Assembly (NCBI GenBank): GCA_963665185.2
Contig: CAXXPO010000027.1
Coordinates: 1-64,000, forward strand
Direction: 5' to 3'
DNA length: 64,000 bases
Source: G963665185 sp963665185
GTDB lineage: Bacteria > Desulfobacterota > Desulfovibrionia > Desulfovibrionales > Desulfovibrionaceae
The translations under genes and the position numbers were made by a program. Positions 37,032 to 45,736 of this stretch are shown piece by piece. The stretch's first letter is position 1, and each line of letters opens with the position of its first letter. Below the pieces are notes generated by a model. It worked only from the letters and a program-made list of their open reading frames with translations, ran no database searches and had not been told where the DNA came from.

Positions 37032-37157
37032 CAGGCTGCTCAAAAAAGTGTGCAGGCAGGGCGCAAGGAAAAACAAAATCACTCGCGTAGTTTAAACTAC
37101 GCGAGTGATTTTGTTTTTCCGCAGTAACGAAGCTATCGCATTTTTTTCAGCGGCCTG
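37032..37157. repeat. Large palindromic element, likely bidirectional terminator
   Basis: The core (37067-37120) is a perfect palindrome with 27-bp arms and no loop, centred on GTTTAAAC; it includes ACTCGCGTAG and CTACGCGAGT. Weaker outer arms extend it: CAGGCTGCTCAAAAAA at 37032 against TTTTTTTCAGCGGCCTG ending at 37157. It lies between convergent genes, and the outer right arm contains the last codons and stop of the MFS gene. The form resembles dispersed palindromic repeats of intergenic regions in Deltaproteobacteria. Confidence 0.8.
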
Positions 37158-38358
37158 AATTTTTTCTGCGCAACCAAAGCAACACCAGCGGCTGCACCAG
37201 GGCCAGCAGAATGGAAAGCAGCGCGACCTTTGTCATCCCGACCAGGGCTCCGCCCGCAGCCGTGGTCAGAATGGCCGAAGAAGCGAGCGCACCAAGGCCG
37301 TTTCCCAGGTGCTGAACCGAGGACAGCAAAGACATGAAGGAAGCCCTTTCGTGGGGCCGGGGAAGCTTGGAGCATTCCGAAGCGGCCGAGACATCCCGCA
37401 TGCAGACAAAAACTGAAAACAGCACGAATACGGCCATGAGAGAAATCAGGCTCCGGTGCATGAATCCATCGGCTATGACCGCGGCAAGCAAGACGGTCGT
37501 CACGATATTCAAGGCGATCGGCCCCACGCGGTCGTTCAACCGCCCGGCAATCTGGACTCCCACAAGACTGAATATCCCTGCCGCAAAATACAAGGTACCC
37601 AGTTCATCCCGCGGAAACCCTCTGTTGAGTTGATAAAATGCGGAAATGTTCGTGATGATCAAAAACGAGGAAACCTTGGACGAGCCGACCATGGCCAACC
37701 CCATCCAATGCTTGGGATTTTTCAAAATCCCCCGGAGGTTCCCACGCGGTTGTCCCGACGAACGATGGCCGACCATTGACGGCATGGCGAACAGAATACC
37801 CCCGAGAACCAGCAGACCGATGAACGAGATGACGTAGAACGGACAAGTCCATGTTCCCAGCCTTGCCAGTTCCAGGCCAAAGGGAAGCGCCACAATGGCG
37901 GAGATGGAAAAAGTTCCCATGACGATTGCCAGTGCGCGCCCCCGGCGCTCCGGAGGAACGGCATCGGTGGTCATGGTCAGTGCGATGGCCGCTGCAGGAC
38001 CGCCGAACATGCCCGCAACGGAACGGAAAAAGATCAGCCCTGAAAGCCCGTGCGCAAAGGTGGTCAAATATGTGCTCAGAGTCAGCCCGGCTACCGCGAC
38101 AACCGCCACATGCTTTCTGTCGAACCTGTCGAGAAAGCTGGAGCAGACCAGCCCGGAAAAGGACACGGCCAGCGTGTAGCAGCCGCATATCAGGCCGATA
38201 TCGGAGTTGGTCACAGGCAGGGTCTTGGATATGTCCGGTCCCAACGGCATGACCATCATGAAATCCATTATGTTCACAAACTGCACCAGAGCGGCAAGCA
38301 GGACGATTTTCCCTTCTGATCCGAGCGAAAAATACCGGGACAAGGACAGCGTTTTCAT
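37147..38358 (-). CDS. MFS transporter
   Basis: 403 residues with about 12 hydrophobic segments. The loop motif FLDRFDRKHV after helix 2 is the MFS motif A region, and VPPERRGRALAIVMG between helices 4 and 5 is also typical. Start M (38358) begins KTLSLSRYFSLGSEGKIVL and has GGGGA upstream; a longer start at 38409 adds 17 residues without a ribosome-binding site. DHA1-type drug or metabolite exporter is the best guess. The stop lies inside the palindromic element. It follows the metallo-hydrolase gene by 22 bp. Confidence 0.88.
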   Translation of the reverse strand: MKTLSLSRYFSLGSEGKIVLLAALVQFVNIMDFMMVMPLGPDISKTLPVTNSDIGLICGCYTLAVSFSGLVCSSFLDRFDRKHVAVVAVAGLTLSTYLTTFAHGLSGLIFFRSVAGMFGGPAAAIALTMTTDAVPPERRGRALAIVMGTFSISAIVALPFGLELARLGTWTCPFYVISFIGLLVLGGILFAMPSMVGHRSSGQPRGNLRGILKNPKHWMGLAMVGSSKVSSFLIITNISAFYQLNRGFPRDELGTLYFAAGIFSLVGVQIAGRLNDRVGPIALNIVTTVLLAAVIADGFMHRSLISLMAVFVLFSVFVCMRDVSAASECSKLPRPHERASFMSLLSSVQHLGNGLGALASSAILTTAAGGALVGMTKVALLSILLALVQPLVLLWLRRKNSGR

Positions 38359-38380
38359 TGGATTCCCCACAGGATGAGCG

Positions 38381-39460
38381 TTAAAATCGGACCGAATCGC
38401 CGTTTCCAATGTACAGATTGGCGCCGGTTCCGGGATCGTTCTTCACAACCCGGTTGTAACCGCGAAACGCGTCGGTTCCCTGAACAATGGGAATCCCCTG
38501 CCGCAACGCCCTTTTTGTCCAGACCCTCCCGGTGCAATGGTTGCAGGCCACTTTCTGCATTCCGGACGCTTTTATCCTGTCGATGCTTGTCTGCATCTCC
38601 GGCCGCCAAACTTCAAAAGGCGCGATATGCAGTCCCCCATAACAACCGTACAGATTTTCGCCGTCCCTGAAGCCGTCCGCGGCAAAATCGATCAGCCTCA
38701 CAATGCCGGGATGCCCGCATCCGGTAATGATGACGTATCCCTTGTCCTTCACCTTCACGTAGACGACGTTTTCCCCTCGCACTCCCAGGGGGATGTCCAC
38801 ATCGAACATGGCGATGGCGAGTCCCGGCTGGGGCACGCAAAGTTCCCCGGAAAAAACCGGTATTCTCTGGCCGGTATGCGGAAAACGGTTCCGCGGGTTG
38901 CCGGAGAGCGACGAGAAATCCGCTCCGTCGAGCAGCTCGAGGCTTTTGGCCTGCATTGTGGACGGGTGGTAGATGGGGATGTCCGGGCAATGTTTCAGCG
39001 TACTTTCAATACCCCAGAAATGGTCGTTGTGGTCGTGGGAAAGGATGAGGCTGTCGATCTCATGGTTTTTCAGCTTGCCGTCAACTCCGCTCTTGGCAAA
39101 GGCGTGGTCCATCCAGGCGTTTCCCCACCCCGTATCCAGCAGATAGCTGGTCTGTGTGCCGTCAAGTCCCTCGATGGTCAACAGGGCGCTGTATCCTGCG
39201 GCATTTTCCTGCGAAAAAGGAATGTCGTACTGATTCGTGAACATGCCCCCAGCCTTGCGGACATCATCACTGATCACGTCCGTATCGAACCAGCCGACCT
39301 CGGATATGCAGCGGACCGTCACCCCCCGGACCTCTCCGAAATCGACGGGAGCCTCGGCGGCTTGTGCCGCACGTGGAGAAAAATTGAAAAGGGAACCGGG
39401 GATATGGGCTATGGAAGCACCCACAAGGGTCTTGAGAAAAATGCGACGGGTCGTATTCAT
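38381..39460 (-). CDS. Exported metallo-beta-lactamase-fold hydrolase
   Basis: 359 residues. The N-terminus (NTTRRIFLKTLVGASIAHIPG) resembles a twin-arginine signal. The metal site SHDHNDHFWG (HxHxDH) lies near residue 141-147, with GCGHPG further on. The layout is of the DHPS-like MBL subgroup named after 7,8-dihydropterin-6-methyl synthase; these are mostly of unknown function. Folding in the cytoplasm with metal bound would explain Tat export. Co-directional with the MFS gene and the upstream AraC gene. Confidence 0.85.
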   Translation of the reverse strand: MNTTRRIFLKTLVGASIAHIPGSLFNFSPRAAQAAEAPVDFGEVRGVTVRCISEVGWFDTDVISDDVRKAGGMFTNQYDIPFSQENAAGYSALLTIEGLDGTQTSYLLDTGWGNAWMDHAFAKSGVDGKLKNHEIDSLILSHDHNDHFWGIESTLKHCPDIPIYHPSTMQAKSLELLDGADFSSLSGNPRNRFPHTGQRIPVFSGELCVPQPGLAIAMFDVDIPLGVRGENVVYVKVKDKGYVIITGCGHPGIVRLIDFAADGFRDGENLYGCYGGLHIAPFEVWRPEMQTSIDRIKASGMQKVACNHCTGRVWTKRALRQGIPIVQGTDAFRGYNRVVKNDPGTGANLYIGNGDSVRF

Positions 39461-39737
39461 GGCGTCTCCCTTTGGACATCAAGTCCGCGGGTTGCGGGGT
39501 TCTGGTCGGCAACATGCCGTACGCAGGCAGTGACGGAGCAGAATCTCCGGCACGACTGCGCACAAAACATGGCCCAATCCCAGCAATGACGCATGCACGT
39601 CCCGGGCTTTTTCTTGTCCGTGCCGGTCCTTCAACAACATGTTGGAAAAGTCCGGTACGGTCCGCAAAGGCTGTTTTCCACAACCTTCCGGGGATGTCCG
39701 GTAATATGACCGGAGTCGAAAAAGAAAAGGAAAAAGG

Positions 39738-40661
39738 TTATGTCTTCAAAAATTCCCGGCGGAGCGCACTGGGATTCATGTTGAAATATCTTGAAAAAAG
39801 ACGCGTGAGGTGCGCGGGGCTGGAAAACCCTACGGAATAGGCGACTTCCGTCACGTTCATCTCACCCGCCTCCAGAAGCATCCTGGCCTTTTCCAGCCGT
39901 TCGTTTCTGAGGAATTCAAAGACCGAAACGCCGTAGGCGCTTCGAAATCCGCGGGTGAGGGACGTCACGCTGAGGCCGACATATCCGGCCAGATCGGTAA
40001 GCGAAGGAGGCGAAACCATGTCCCTCAAAAGAGTTTCCCGGGCAAGACGGATTTGAGGGCTGATACGCCTTGGGGGATTTTCTCCATCCACCGCTTCCAG
40101 GGGGAAAATACCGGCCACGGTGTGCGAGAGCAGTTCCAGTGCCTTGCCCTCCAGAAAGAGGCTTCCCGCGCAGCCGGCATAGGGGCTGAGAAAAATCTGC
40201 TGCACCGCGGCCTGCATGGATGCACTCATGGGAACGATACGATGGGGAGCGATGTCCTGCGATTGTCCGGGGGGAAACAGGGCTGGCAACGGGGATTCCC
40301 GCCTCCCTTGCCCGAGCATCGCGTTCAGGAGGCTTCGGCGGATGCTGATGCAGGCGAAGCGGATATTCTCATCAGGCAGGCACTCATGGCGGACCTCCCT
40401 GGGCGGGGGCGTCCAGACCGCGGCATGGCCGGGCGGAACGACGATTTCCCGTATCTGGCCCGAAAGCTGATGCGAGATGGTCCCGGAAAGAACAAAGGCC
40501 AGTTCGCACGTCTCCCCGCTGGTCCGAAAATTGAAAGAGTCGGGTCTGTCGAGACGGAAATCTCCAAGAATGAGATCCAGACCTGGACGGACAGATATCT
40601 TCCGTTCTTTTTTCCCGAAAAAAGGGGGTGGACAAACAATTTGCGAGGAAGGCATGGGCAT
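39738..40661 (-). CDS. AraC-family transcriptional regulator
   Basis: 307 residues. The N-terminal half looks like a PchR/cupin-type effector domain (HQLSGQIREIVVPPGHAAVW). The C-terminal ~100 residues hold the double helix-turn-helix: LTDLAGYVGLSVTSLTRGFRSAYG and VTEVAYSVGFSSPAHLTRLFSRYF, in part. It lies 277 bp upstream of the MBL gene on the same strand and probably activates the MBL-MFS pair. No ligand can be inferred. Confidence 0.9.
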   Translation of the reverse strand: MPMPSSQIVCPPPFFGKKERKISVRPGLDLILGDFRLDRPDSFNFRTSGETCELAFVLSGTISHQLSGQIREIVVPPGHAAVWTPPPREVRHECLPDENIRFACISIRRSLLNAMLGQGRRESPLPALFPPGQSQDIAPHRIVPMSASMQAAVQQIFLSPYAGCAGSLFLEGKALELLSHTVAGIFPLEAVDGENPPRRISPQIRLARETLLRDMVSPPSLTDLAGYVGLSVTSLTRGFRSAYGVSVFEFLRNERLEKARMLLEAGEMNVTEVAYSVGFSSPAHLTRLFSRYFNMNPSALRREFLKT

Positions 40662-40870
40662 CTCGTAAAAAGGAACGGGGCGGGTCTGACATCACCAAAA
40701 AAAGACCATAGGTTCTTGGCTGAACGCCGTCAACGCGGGCACGGTGGACGTGCAGGGCGATCTGCTATCCCGGCAGGACGTGCAGGCACGGCCGCGCCCC
40801 CTCCGTGTTCTTCCCAGGTTTCCGGCCGCACCGCCTTCCCAATCGGGCAAAAGCAATATACCTATTGCCA

Positions 40871-41734
40871 ATGAACATCACCTTGCGCTCCCTTTCCGAC
40901 TCCCTTGCCTGGAACGTCTTCCTTCTTGTCCTCGGATCGTTCGTGTATGTCGTGGGCTACAACGGCATCGCGGCCCAGCAGAACTTCGTCCCCGGCGGTC
41001 TGTACGGCCTTTCCGTGGTCATCGAGAACACCTTCCCCATTCTGTCGATGCCCCAATGGTACTTCCTGATAAACATCCCCCTGTTCCTTGCGGCCTGGAG
41101 CGGCGTCGGCAAAAGATTCTTCTTTTTGAACCTGTTCACCATGAGCATGGTCACGCTTATGACCGCCTATATCCACGTCGACCTGGGCATCCGCAACGAA
41201 ATATACGCCGCACTGGCCTCGGGAGCGATCATGGGGGCGGGCTGCGGAATCATTCTCAGGACATACGGGGGCGGCGGCGGGGTCGATGTACTGGCCATCA
41301 TCCTCAATCGCAAGTACGGCCTGCGCTTCGGCGTCTTCTACTTTTCCGTCAACGCTCTCGTCATGTCCTTTGCCTTGAGCCGGTTTACCCCGGACAAGAT
41401 CATCGCCTCCCTGCTGATGATGTTCATCACCTCCGTGGTGACGGAATATGTACTCTCCCTGTTCAACCAGCGAAAAGCCGTACGCATCATCACCCAGAAA
41501 GCAGAGGAACTGGTAAAATACATGACGCAGGAAAAAAAGATGCACGCCACCATCATCCCTGCGAAAGGCGGATACACCGGCAGGAATGTGGGCATGGTCT
41601 ACTCCATCACGGACAATCTGCGCCTGCGCACTTTGGAACAGATCGTGTTCGATATCGACCCGCAGGCCATTTTCGTTGTGGAAAACACCTTCAGCGTGCT
41701 TGGCGGCAATATCGCCAAACGCAAGATTTACTGA
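40871..41734 (+). CDS. YitT-family membrane protein
   Basis: 287 residues. About six hydrophobic segments (WNVFLLVLGSFVYVVGYNG; FFLNLFTMSMVTLMTAYI) form the YitT/DUF161 region, with the Gly-rich loop RTYGGGGGVDVLAIILNRKYG, followed by a soluble DUF2179 domain from about residue 205 (GMVYSITDNLRLRTLEQIV). Function unknown in the family. ATG 40871 matches the usual N-terminus; a longer frame from 40805 is possible, but neither has a clear ribosome-binding site. Confidence 0.85.
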   Translation: MNITLRSLSDSLAWNVFLLVLGSFVYVVGYNGIAAQQNFVPGGLYGLSVVIENTFPILSMPQWYFLINIPLFLAAWSGVGKRFFFLNLFTMSMVTLMTAYIHVDLGIRNEIYAALASGAIMGAGCGIILRTYGGGGGVDVLAIILNRKYGLRFGVFYFSVNALVMSFALSRFTPDKIIASLLMMFITSVVTEYVLSLFNQRKAVRIITQKAEELVKYMTQEKKMHATIIPAKGGYTGRNVGMVYSITDNLRLRTLEQIVFDIDPQAIFVVENTFSVLGGNIAKRKIY

Positions 41735-41793
41735 AGGACTTCGAAAAAATCACACTTTCAACACCGTCGGACGCAATTCATGCAGCCGGAAAA

Positions 41794-42666
41794 TCATTCC
41801 GCAATCTTGAGATCCCTGTAGATATACTCCCGCAACCCCTGCGCCCAAGGCCGGGGGGTCACTCCGGTAAGCCTGATGAATTTTTGCAGGTCGAGAATGG
41901 AGTTGGACGGCCGTTTGGCCGCCTGGGGATACCCGCTGGAAGGTATGGGATTGATGCGGCAATTGTAACCGGCCACTTCAACGGCTTCCGCCGCCAGTTC
42001 GCACCAGCTTGCCTTGCCTCCGGAGGCGAGATGGTACAACCCCGTGGCCTCGTGCTCCAAAAGAAGCCGCGTATTGGCCGCCAGGTCCACGGTGTAGGAA
42101 GGGGAACCTATCTGGTCGGCCACAATGGTCAATTCGTCACGCTCCTCGGCCAAATTGAGAATCTTTTCGACAAAATTGGTCTTGCCCGGTCCGAACAGCC
42201 AGGATGTGCGGATGATGAGAATGCGTTCGTAGTCCAGCTCCAGCAGGGCGCGTTCTCCGGCCAGTTTGCTCATGCCGTAGATAGACTCGGGCGCGGGTTC
42301 GTCTTCCGGGGTGTAGGGAGTTTCCTTTTTGCCGTTGAAGACGAAATCCGTGGAAAAATGAACCATGAACACGCCCAGCCGTTTGCAGGTCTTCCCCACA
42401 AGGCTCGGCAGGATTTTGTTCAGGCGGTAGGCTGCCTCTTCCTCCTCCTCGGCCTTGTCCACCATGGTATAGGCCACGGTATTGACGAGCACGCCGCACT
42501 CTTCGCGCTGCAACACGTCGGCCAGGGCTTCCTGGTCAAAGGGGTCGAAGTCGCTTCGTCCGGCAGGATAGACTTCCCAACCGGCGGCTTGCAGGTCCTT
42601 GCAAATGGCCTTGCCAAGCAGTCCGTTTTTTCCGCCCAGGACAAGGGCTTTTCGGGAAGATGCCAT
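41794..42666 (-). CDS. rfbD: dTDP-4-dehydrorhamnose reductase
   Basis: 290 residues. Reduces dTDP-4-keto-L-rhamnose to dTDP-L-rhamnose with NAD(P)H. The start is atypical (LGGKNGLLGKAI replaces the usual GxxGQLG), but STDFVFNGKKETPYTP and YGMSKLAGE are classic RfbD blocks, and IIRTSWLFG follows. Start 42666 lies 2 bp after the rfbB stop, so the two are translationally coupled. Neither rfbA nor rfbC is next to them. Confidence 0.9.
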   Translation of the reverse strand: MASSRKALVLGGKNGLLGKAICKDLQAAGWEVYPAGRSDFDPFDQEALADVLQREECGVLVNTVAYTMVDKAEEEEEAAYRLNKILPSLVGKTCKRLGVFMVHFSTDFVFNGKKETPYTPEDEPAPESIYGMSKLAGERALLELDYERILIIRTSWLFGPGKTNFVEKILNLAEERDELTIVADQIGSPSYTVDLAANTRLLLEHEATGLYHLASGGKASWCELAAEAVEVAGYNCRINPIPSSGYPQAAKRPSNSILDLQKFIRLTGVTPRPWAQGLREYIYRDLKIAE

Positions 42667-42668
42667 GG

Positions 42669-43688
42669 TTAGCGCTCCTTGTACCATGAATCCATGAAGG
42701 TTCTGTAGGAGCCGTCCTGCACGCGTCCCAACCACTCGGCATTGTTCCCGTACCAGTCCAGCGTGGCCCGGATGCCGCCGGAAAATTCATATTCCGGCGC
42801 GAATCCCAGTTCCTTCTGGGCATATCCGTAGCCCATGGCGTAGCGTCGGTCATGGCCGGGCCGGTCTTTGACAAAGTTGATCAGGCTGTGCGGTTTGCCC
42901 AGGATGTCGAGAATGGTTGTAACCACTTCGAGGTTGTTTTTTTCCCCGTCACTGCCGAAGTTGTAGACATGGCCCTCCTTGCCCTTGAGCAAGGCCAGCT
43001 CCACGCCTTTGCAATGGTCTTCCACGTGGATCCAGTCACGCACGTTAAGCCCGTCGCCGTACACGGGCAACGGTTCATCCGCGCTGGCCCTGAGGTACAT
43101 CAGGGGGATGAGCTTCTCGGGGAACTGATACGGCCCGTAGTTGTTGGAACAACGGGTGATCAGCACGGGAAACCCGTAGGTCTCGAAATAAGCGCGGCAA
43201 AGCATGTCCGAGGCTGCCTTGCTGGCCGAATACGGCGAGTTGGGAGCAAGCGGCGTGGTTTCCACGAACTTGCCTTCCGGCCCAAGGGTTCCGTACACCT
43301 CGTCCGTGGAGATATGTACGAATCTCCCTATCTTCCTGGACCGCGCAGCCTCCAACAGGGCCTGCGTGCCCATGACGTTGGTCTGGAAAAACGGGGCGGG
43401 ATCGTGAATGGAACGGTCCACGTGGCTCTCGGCCGCAAAATTGACGACCGCGTCAATGCCGTGGGCATCGAAAAGACGCTCCGCCAATTCCCTGTCCCCG
43501 ATATCGCCCTGGACAAAAGCGTACCTTGCGGCCTGGTCTTCGGGCAGACCGCTGAGATTGTCCGGGTTGCCCGCATAGGTCAGCTTGTCCAGGTTGAGGA
43601 CTTTCCAGTCGCTGTGGCGGCGCAATATGCGGCGGATAAAATTGGCTCCGATGAAGCCGCACCCGCCGGTCACGAAAAGATGCATCAT
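42669..43688 (-). CDS. rfbB: dTDP-glucose 4,6-dehydratase
   Basis: 339 residues. Makes dTDP-4-keto-6-deoxyglucose. FVTGGCGFIGANFIRR is the NAD site, KLTYAGNPDNL the family loop, STDEVYG the catalytic Thr-Asp-Glu region, and YSASKAASD the Tyr-xxx-Lys. NNYGPYQFPEKLIP is diagnostic. Two successive Met codons begin the protein; either is possible. It pairs with rfbD; the thymidylyltransferase and the 3,5-epimerase must be encoded elsewhere, or the keto sugar is used for another deoxysugar. Confidence 0.95.
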   Translation of the reverse strand: MMHLFVTGGCGFIGANFIRRILRRHSDWKVLNLDKLTYAGNPDNLSGLPEDQAARYAFVQGDIGDRELAERLFDAHGIDAVVNFAAESHVDRSIHDPAPFFQTNVMGTQALLEAARSRKIGRFVHISTDEVYGTLGPEGKFVETTPLAPNSPYSASKAASDMLCRAYFETYGFPVLITRCSNNYGPYQFPEKLIPLMYLRASADEPLPVYGDGLNVRDWIHVEDHCKGVELALLKGKEGHVYNFGSDGEKNNLEVVTTILDILGKPHSLINFVKDRPGHDRRYAMGYGYAQKELGFAPEYEFSGGIRATLDWYGNNAEWLGRVQDGSYRTFMDSWYKER

Positions 43689-43821
43689 AGCCCCCTGAAA
43701 TCATGGATTATTCCGACATTCAACAGAGGGATTGTAAAAGAAATCCCCCCCAGCGGCAATGGAAGGAAAGAAAAGATTCTTCTTGCATGTGCTTCCCGAA
43801 TATATTAGAGACATCCTCCTT

Positions 43822-43897
<76 letters not shown>

Positions 43898-43905
43898 CGG
43901 GAATC

Positions 43906-43940
43906 AAAAAACCCGGTCATCATGGCCGGGTTTTTCTTTT
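43906..43940 (+). terminator. Intrinsic terminator after tRNA-Val
   Basis: AAAAAACCCGG (43906-43916) pairs with CCGGGTTTTT (43926-43935) and is followed by a T-rich tail. Confidence 0.88.
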
Positions 43941-44011
43941 GTCAAAGGCCGCTGGCAAGGATTTTGACACTGGTCTTACAATGGGCGGCCACGAGTGGTA
44001 TCTTCCGCCCC

Positions 44012-45099
44012 ATGAAAAAACCTCCCGGACTCCATGGCATCTACGCCTCTGAAGGCAAACACGACACCACCTACTACGCGCTCGTCCAGAACCGAAACGG
44101 AAAATGGAAACGCCGCAAGGCCGACACCCGAAAGGAAGGCTGCTCTCCCACCGTTGCCGCCGCCCGCAAGATAGAACTCCAAAAACAATTGAGCGGAGGA
44201 GTCGATCCCGACCAGAACGACAAGGTCACGTACGGGCAGGCGCACAAGAGCTATTTGAAGACCAGGATGTCCAACGGCTCCGACGTCACCCGCGACATCG
44301 ACAGACACACTCTCTATCTCTCGCGTTTTGACGACACGCCCATCTCCCTCCTCTCACCTCCGACTTCAACGACTTGAAGCTCGAGCTCATGGGCCGGGAG
44401 CTTTCCCCTGGGTACCTTGAAAAAATCTTCGGGCAGGCAAGAACGGTCATAGGCTGGGCAATCAAGGACCGGATATGGCAAGGGGTGAACCCCATCGGTC
44501 GGGATTCCCGCTTCAAGATGCCGACATGGCGCAAGGAAAAACGACCGACCCGTTGGTTCACCTCGGAAGAAGCCACCAAGCTGCTCGCAGTCATCCGGTC
44601 GTGCTCGCAGCAACTTCATGACATGAGCTTTTTGTCATTGCGCACGGGCATGCGGTCGATGGAAATCTTCGGTCTGGGCGAGCTTGAAGACGCGATCGAT
44701 CACGAGAACGGCCAGCTCAACTTTATCGGAAAGAGCGGCAATCGGGAGTGGTGCTATGCGGATGACGAGGTTATCGCCATGCTTGCCAGCTACCGGCGTC
44801 GACCTGGCGAATTTATTTTCCAGGACAAATTCGGAAACCGGATCAAAAAGATATCGAAGACCTTCCAGCGGGCCATTCAGGATGCGGATTTGCAGTCCGA
44901 GACCCACAAGGTCTGGTTCCATTCCTGGCGACATGCTTTCGGCTCATGGCTTGCCCAATCCGGCGAGTTCACCCTTCAGGAAATAATGAAATACATGCGA
45001 CACCAGGATGAACGAATGACAGCCCACTATGCCAAGCTCATCCCAGGGAAAAAACGTGACCGGGTGGCCAGCATCATCAAGAAGAAAATTTCTTTGTAG
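44012..45099 (+). CDS. Tyrosine site-specific recombinase (integrase), one frameshift
   Basis: About 362 residues when joined. The N-terminal part (KKPPGLHGIYASEG, then an SAM-like DNA-binding region) runs to about 44350, where the frame shifts by one missing base; TSDFNDLKLELMGREL continues in the new frame. The catalytic domain is intact: TGMRSMEIF (first Arg), HSWRHAFG (His-x-x-Arg) and HYAKL with the nucleophile Tyr. Directly downstream of tRNA-Val, in the same direction. If the frameshift is real the integrase is dead and the island is locked in place. Confidence 0.85.
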
Positions 45100-45246
45100 G
45101 AGAAAACACCAGCTGGTTGAAACAACCGGCAACTCCCATGGCGAGCTCAGAAAGCCCGAAGTCTCAATGACTTCAGTCCATTTGGGGGCCTGGATCCATA
45201 GCTGAAGTAGTTTCGATTTGATCTGACAGTTCCTCTTGAAAAACGA

Positions 45247-45314
45247 GAGGTTCTCCCTTTTGATGGAAATGCTGAAGACCAGCAAACCGAGTCCTGTGCT
45301 CAAAGGAGAACCTC
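45247..45314 (+). promoter_or_regulatory. Hairpin that buries the ribosome-binding site of the IS remnant
   Basis: GAGGTTCTCC (45247-45256) pairs perfectly with GGAGAACCTC (45305-45314), plus TTT/AAA after a one-base bulge. The right arm contains AGGAG and ends at the ATG of the transposase remnant, so RNA made from outside would hide the start. IS elements are known to use such structures to limit transposase from read-through transcripts. Confidence 0.5.
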
Positions 45315-45383
45315 ATGTCCAGTTTCAATCACAACGTCATAAAACACAAGGTCGGCCTGCCCAATCAAGCGGAACCGTGCTGA
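45315..45383 (+). pseudogene. Transposase N-terminal fragment (IS481-like)
   Basis: Twenty-two residues beginning MSSFNHNVIKHKVGLPNQAE match the way many IS481-type transposases begin (a 'hKVGLLNLAEEL' segment) and then stop. Only the first turn of the DNA-binding domain remains. The call rests on this short N-terminal resemblance. Confidence 0.45.
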
Positions 45384-45643
45384 TGGTTGATGAGTCGGAG
45401 CGGGCAGCCTCCGAAGTCGCCGAGATCCCCGGGATTGGCCTGGATCTCATTTGCCGTTGGCGGCGCGAGATGCGAAGGCAGGATCATATCGCTTTTCCGG
45501 ATCAGGACAAACAGCCCCTCCCGGAGGAGCAGCGCAAAATCAAAGAGCTTGAAAATGAACTCAGGGATGCCGAACTGGACCGGGACATATTTTTACTCAA
45601 CATCCTGGGCATTCACGAGACGTGGTACGCCGTAATCAGATAA
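45372..45643 (+). pseudogene. IS3-family OrfA remnant
   Basis: The frame reads VDESERAASEVAEIPGIG then LICRWRREM, PEEQRKIKELENELRDAELDRDIF: the helix-turn-helix and leucine-zipper order of IS3 OrfA proteins. The N-terminus is replaced by the IS481-like fragment in another frame, the zipper end is degenerate (LLNILGIHETW where ILKKA-type sequence is expected), and no OrfB follows. A dead remnant. Confidence 0.65.
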
Positions 45644-45736
45644 ATAAAAAAGATTCGCTTTAAAAAATTATTATCTTGGATTAGCCTTTTTTCCTTGAAG
45701 TGCGGATGAAGTTCTTACCACAAGGAGTACGAAATC

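Noticed and set aside
40744..42672. A long plus-strand frame across the YitT and rfbD genes
   Set aside because: It runs out of frame over YitT and antisense over rfbD; the product has no family features.
45101..45236. A terminator after the integrase (GCTGGTTG/CAACCGGC)
   Set aside because: The stem includes a G-T pair and has no T-run, so it is not a convincing intrinsic terminator.
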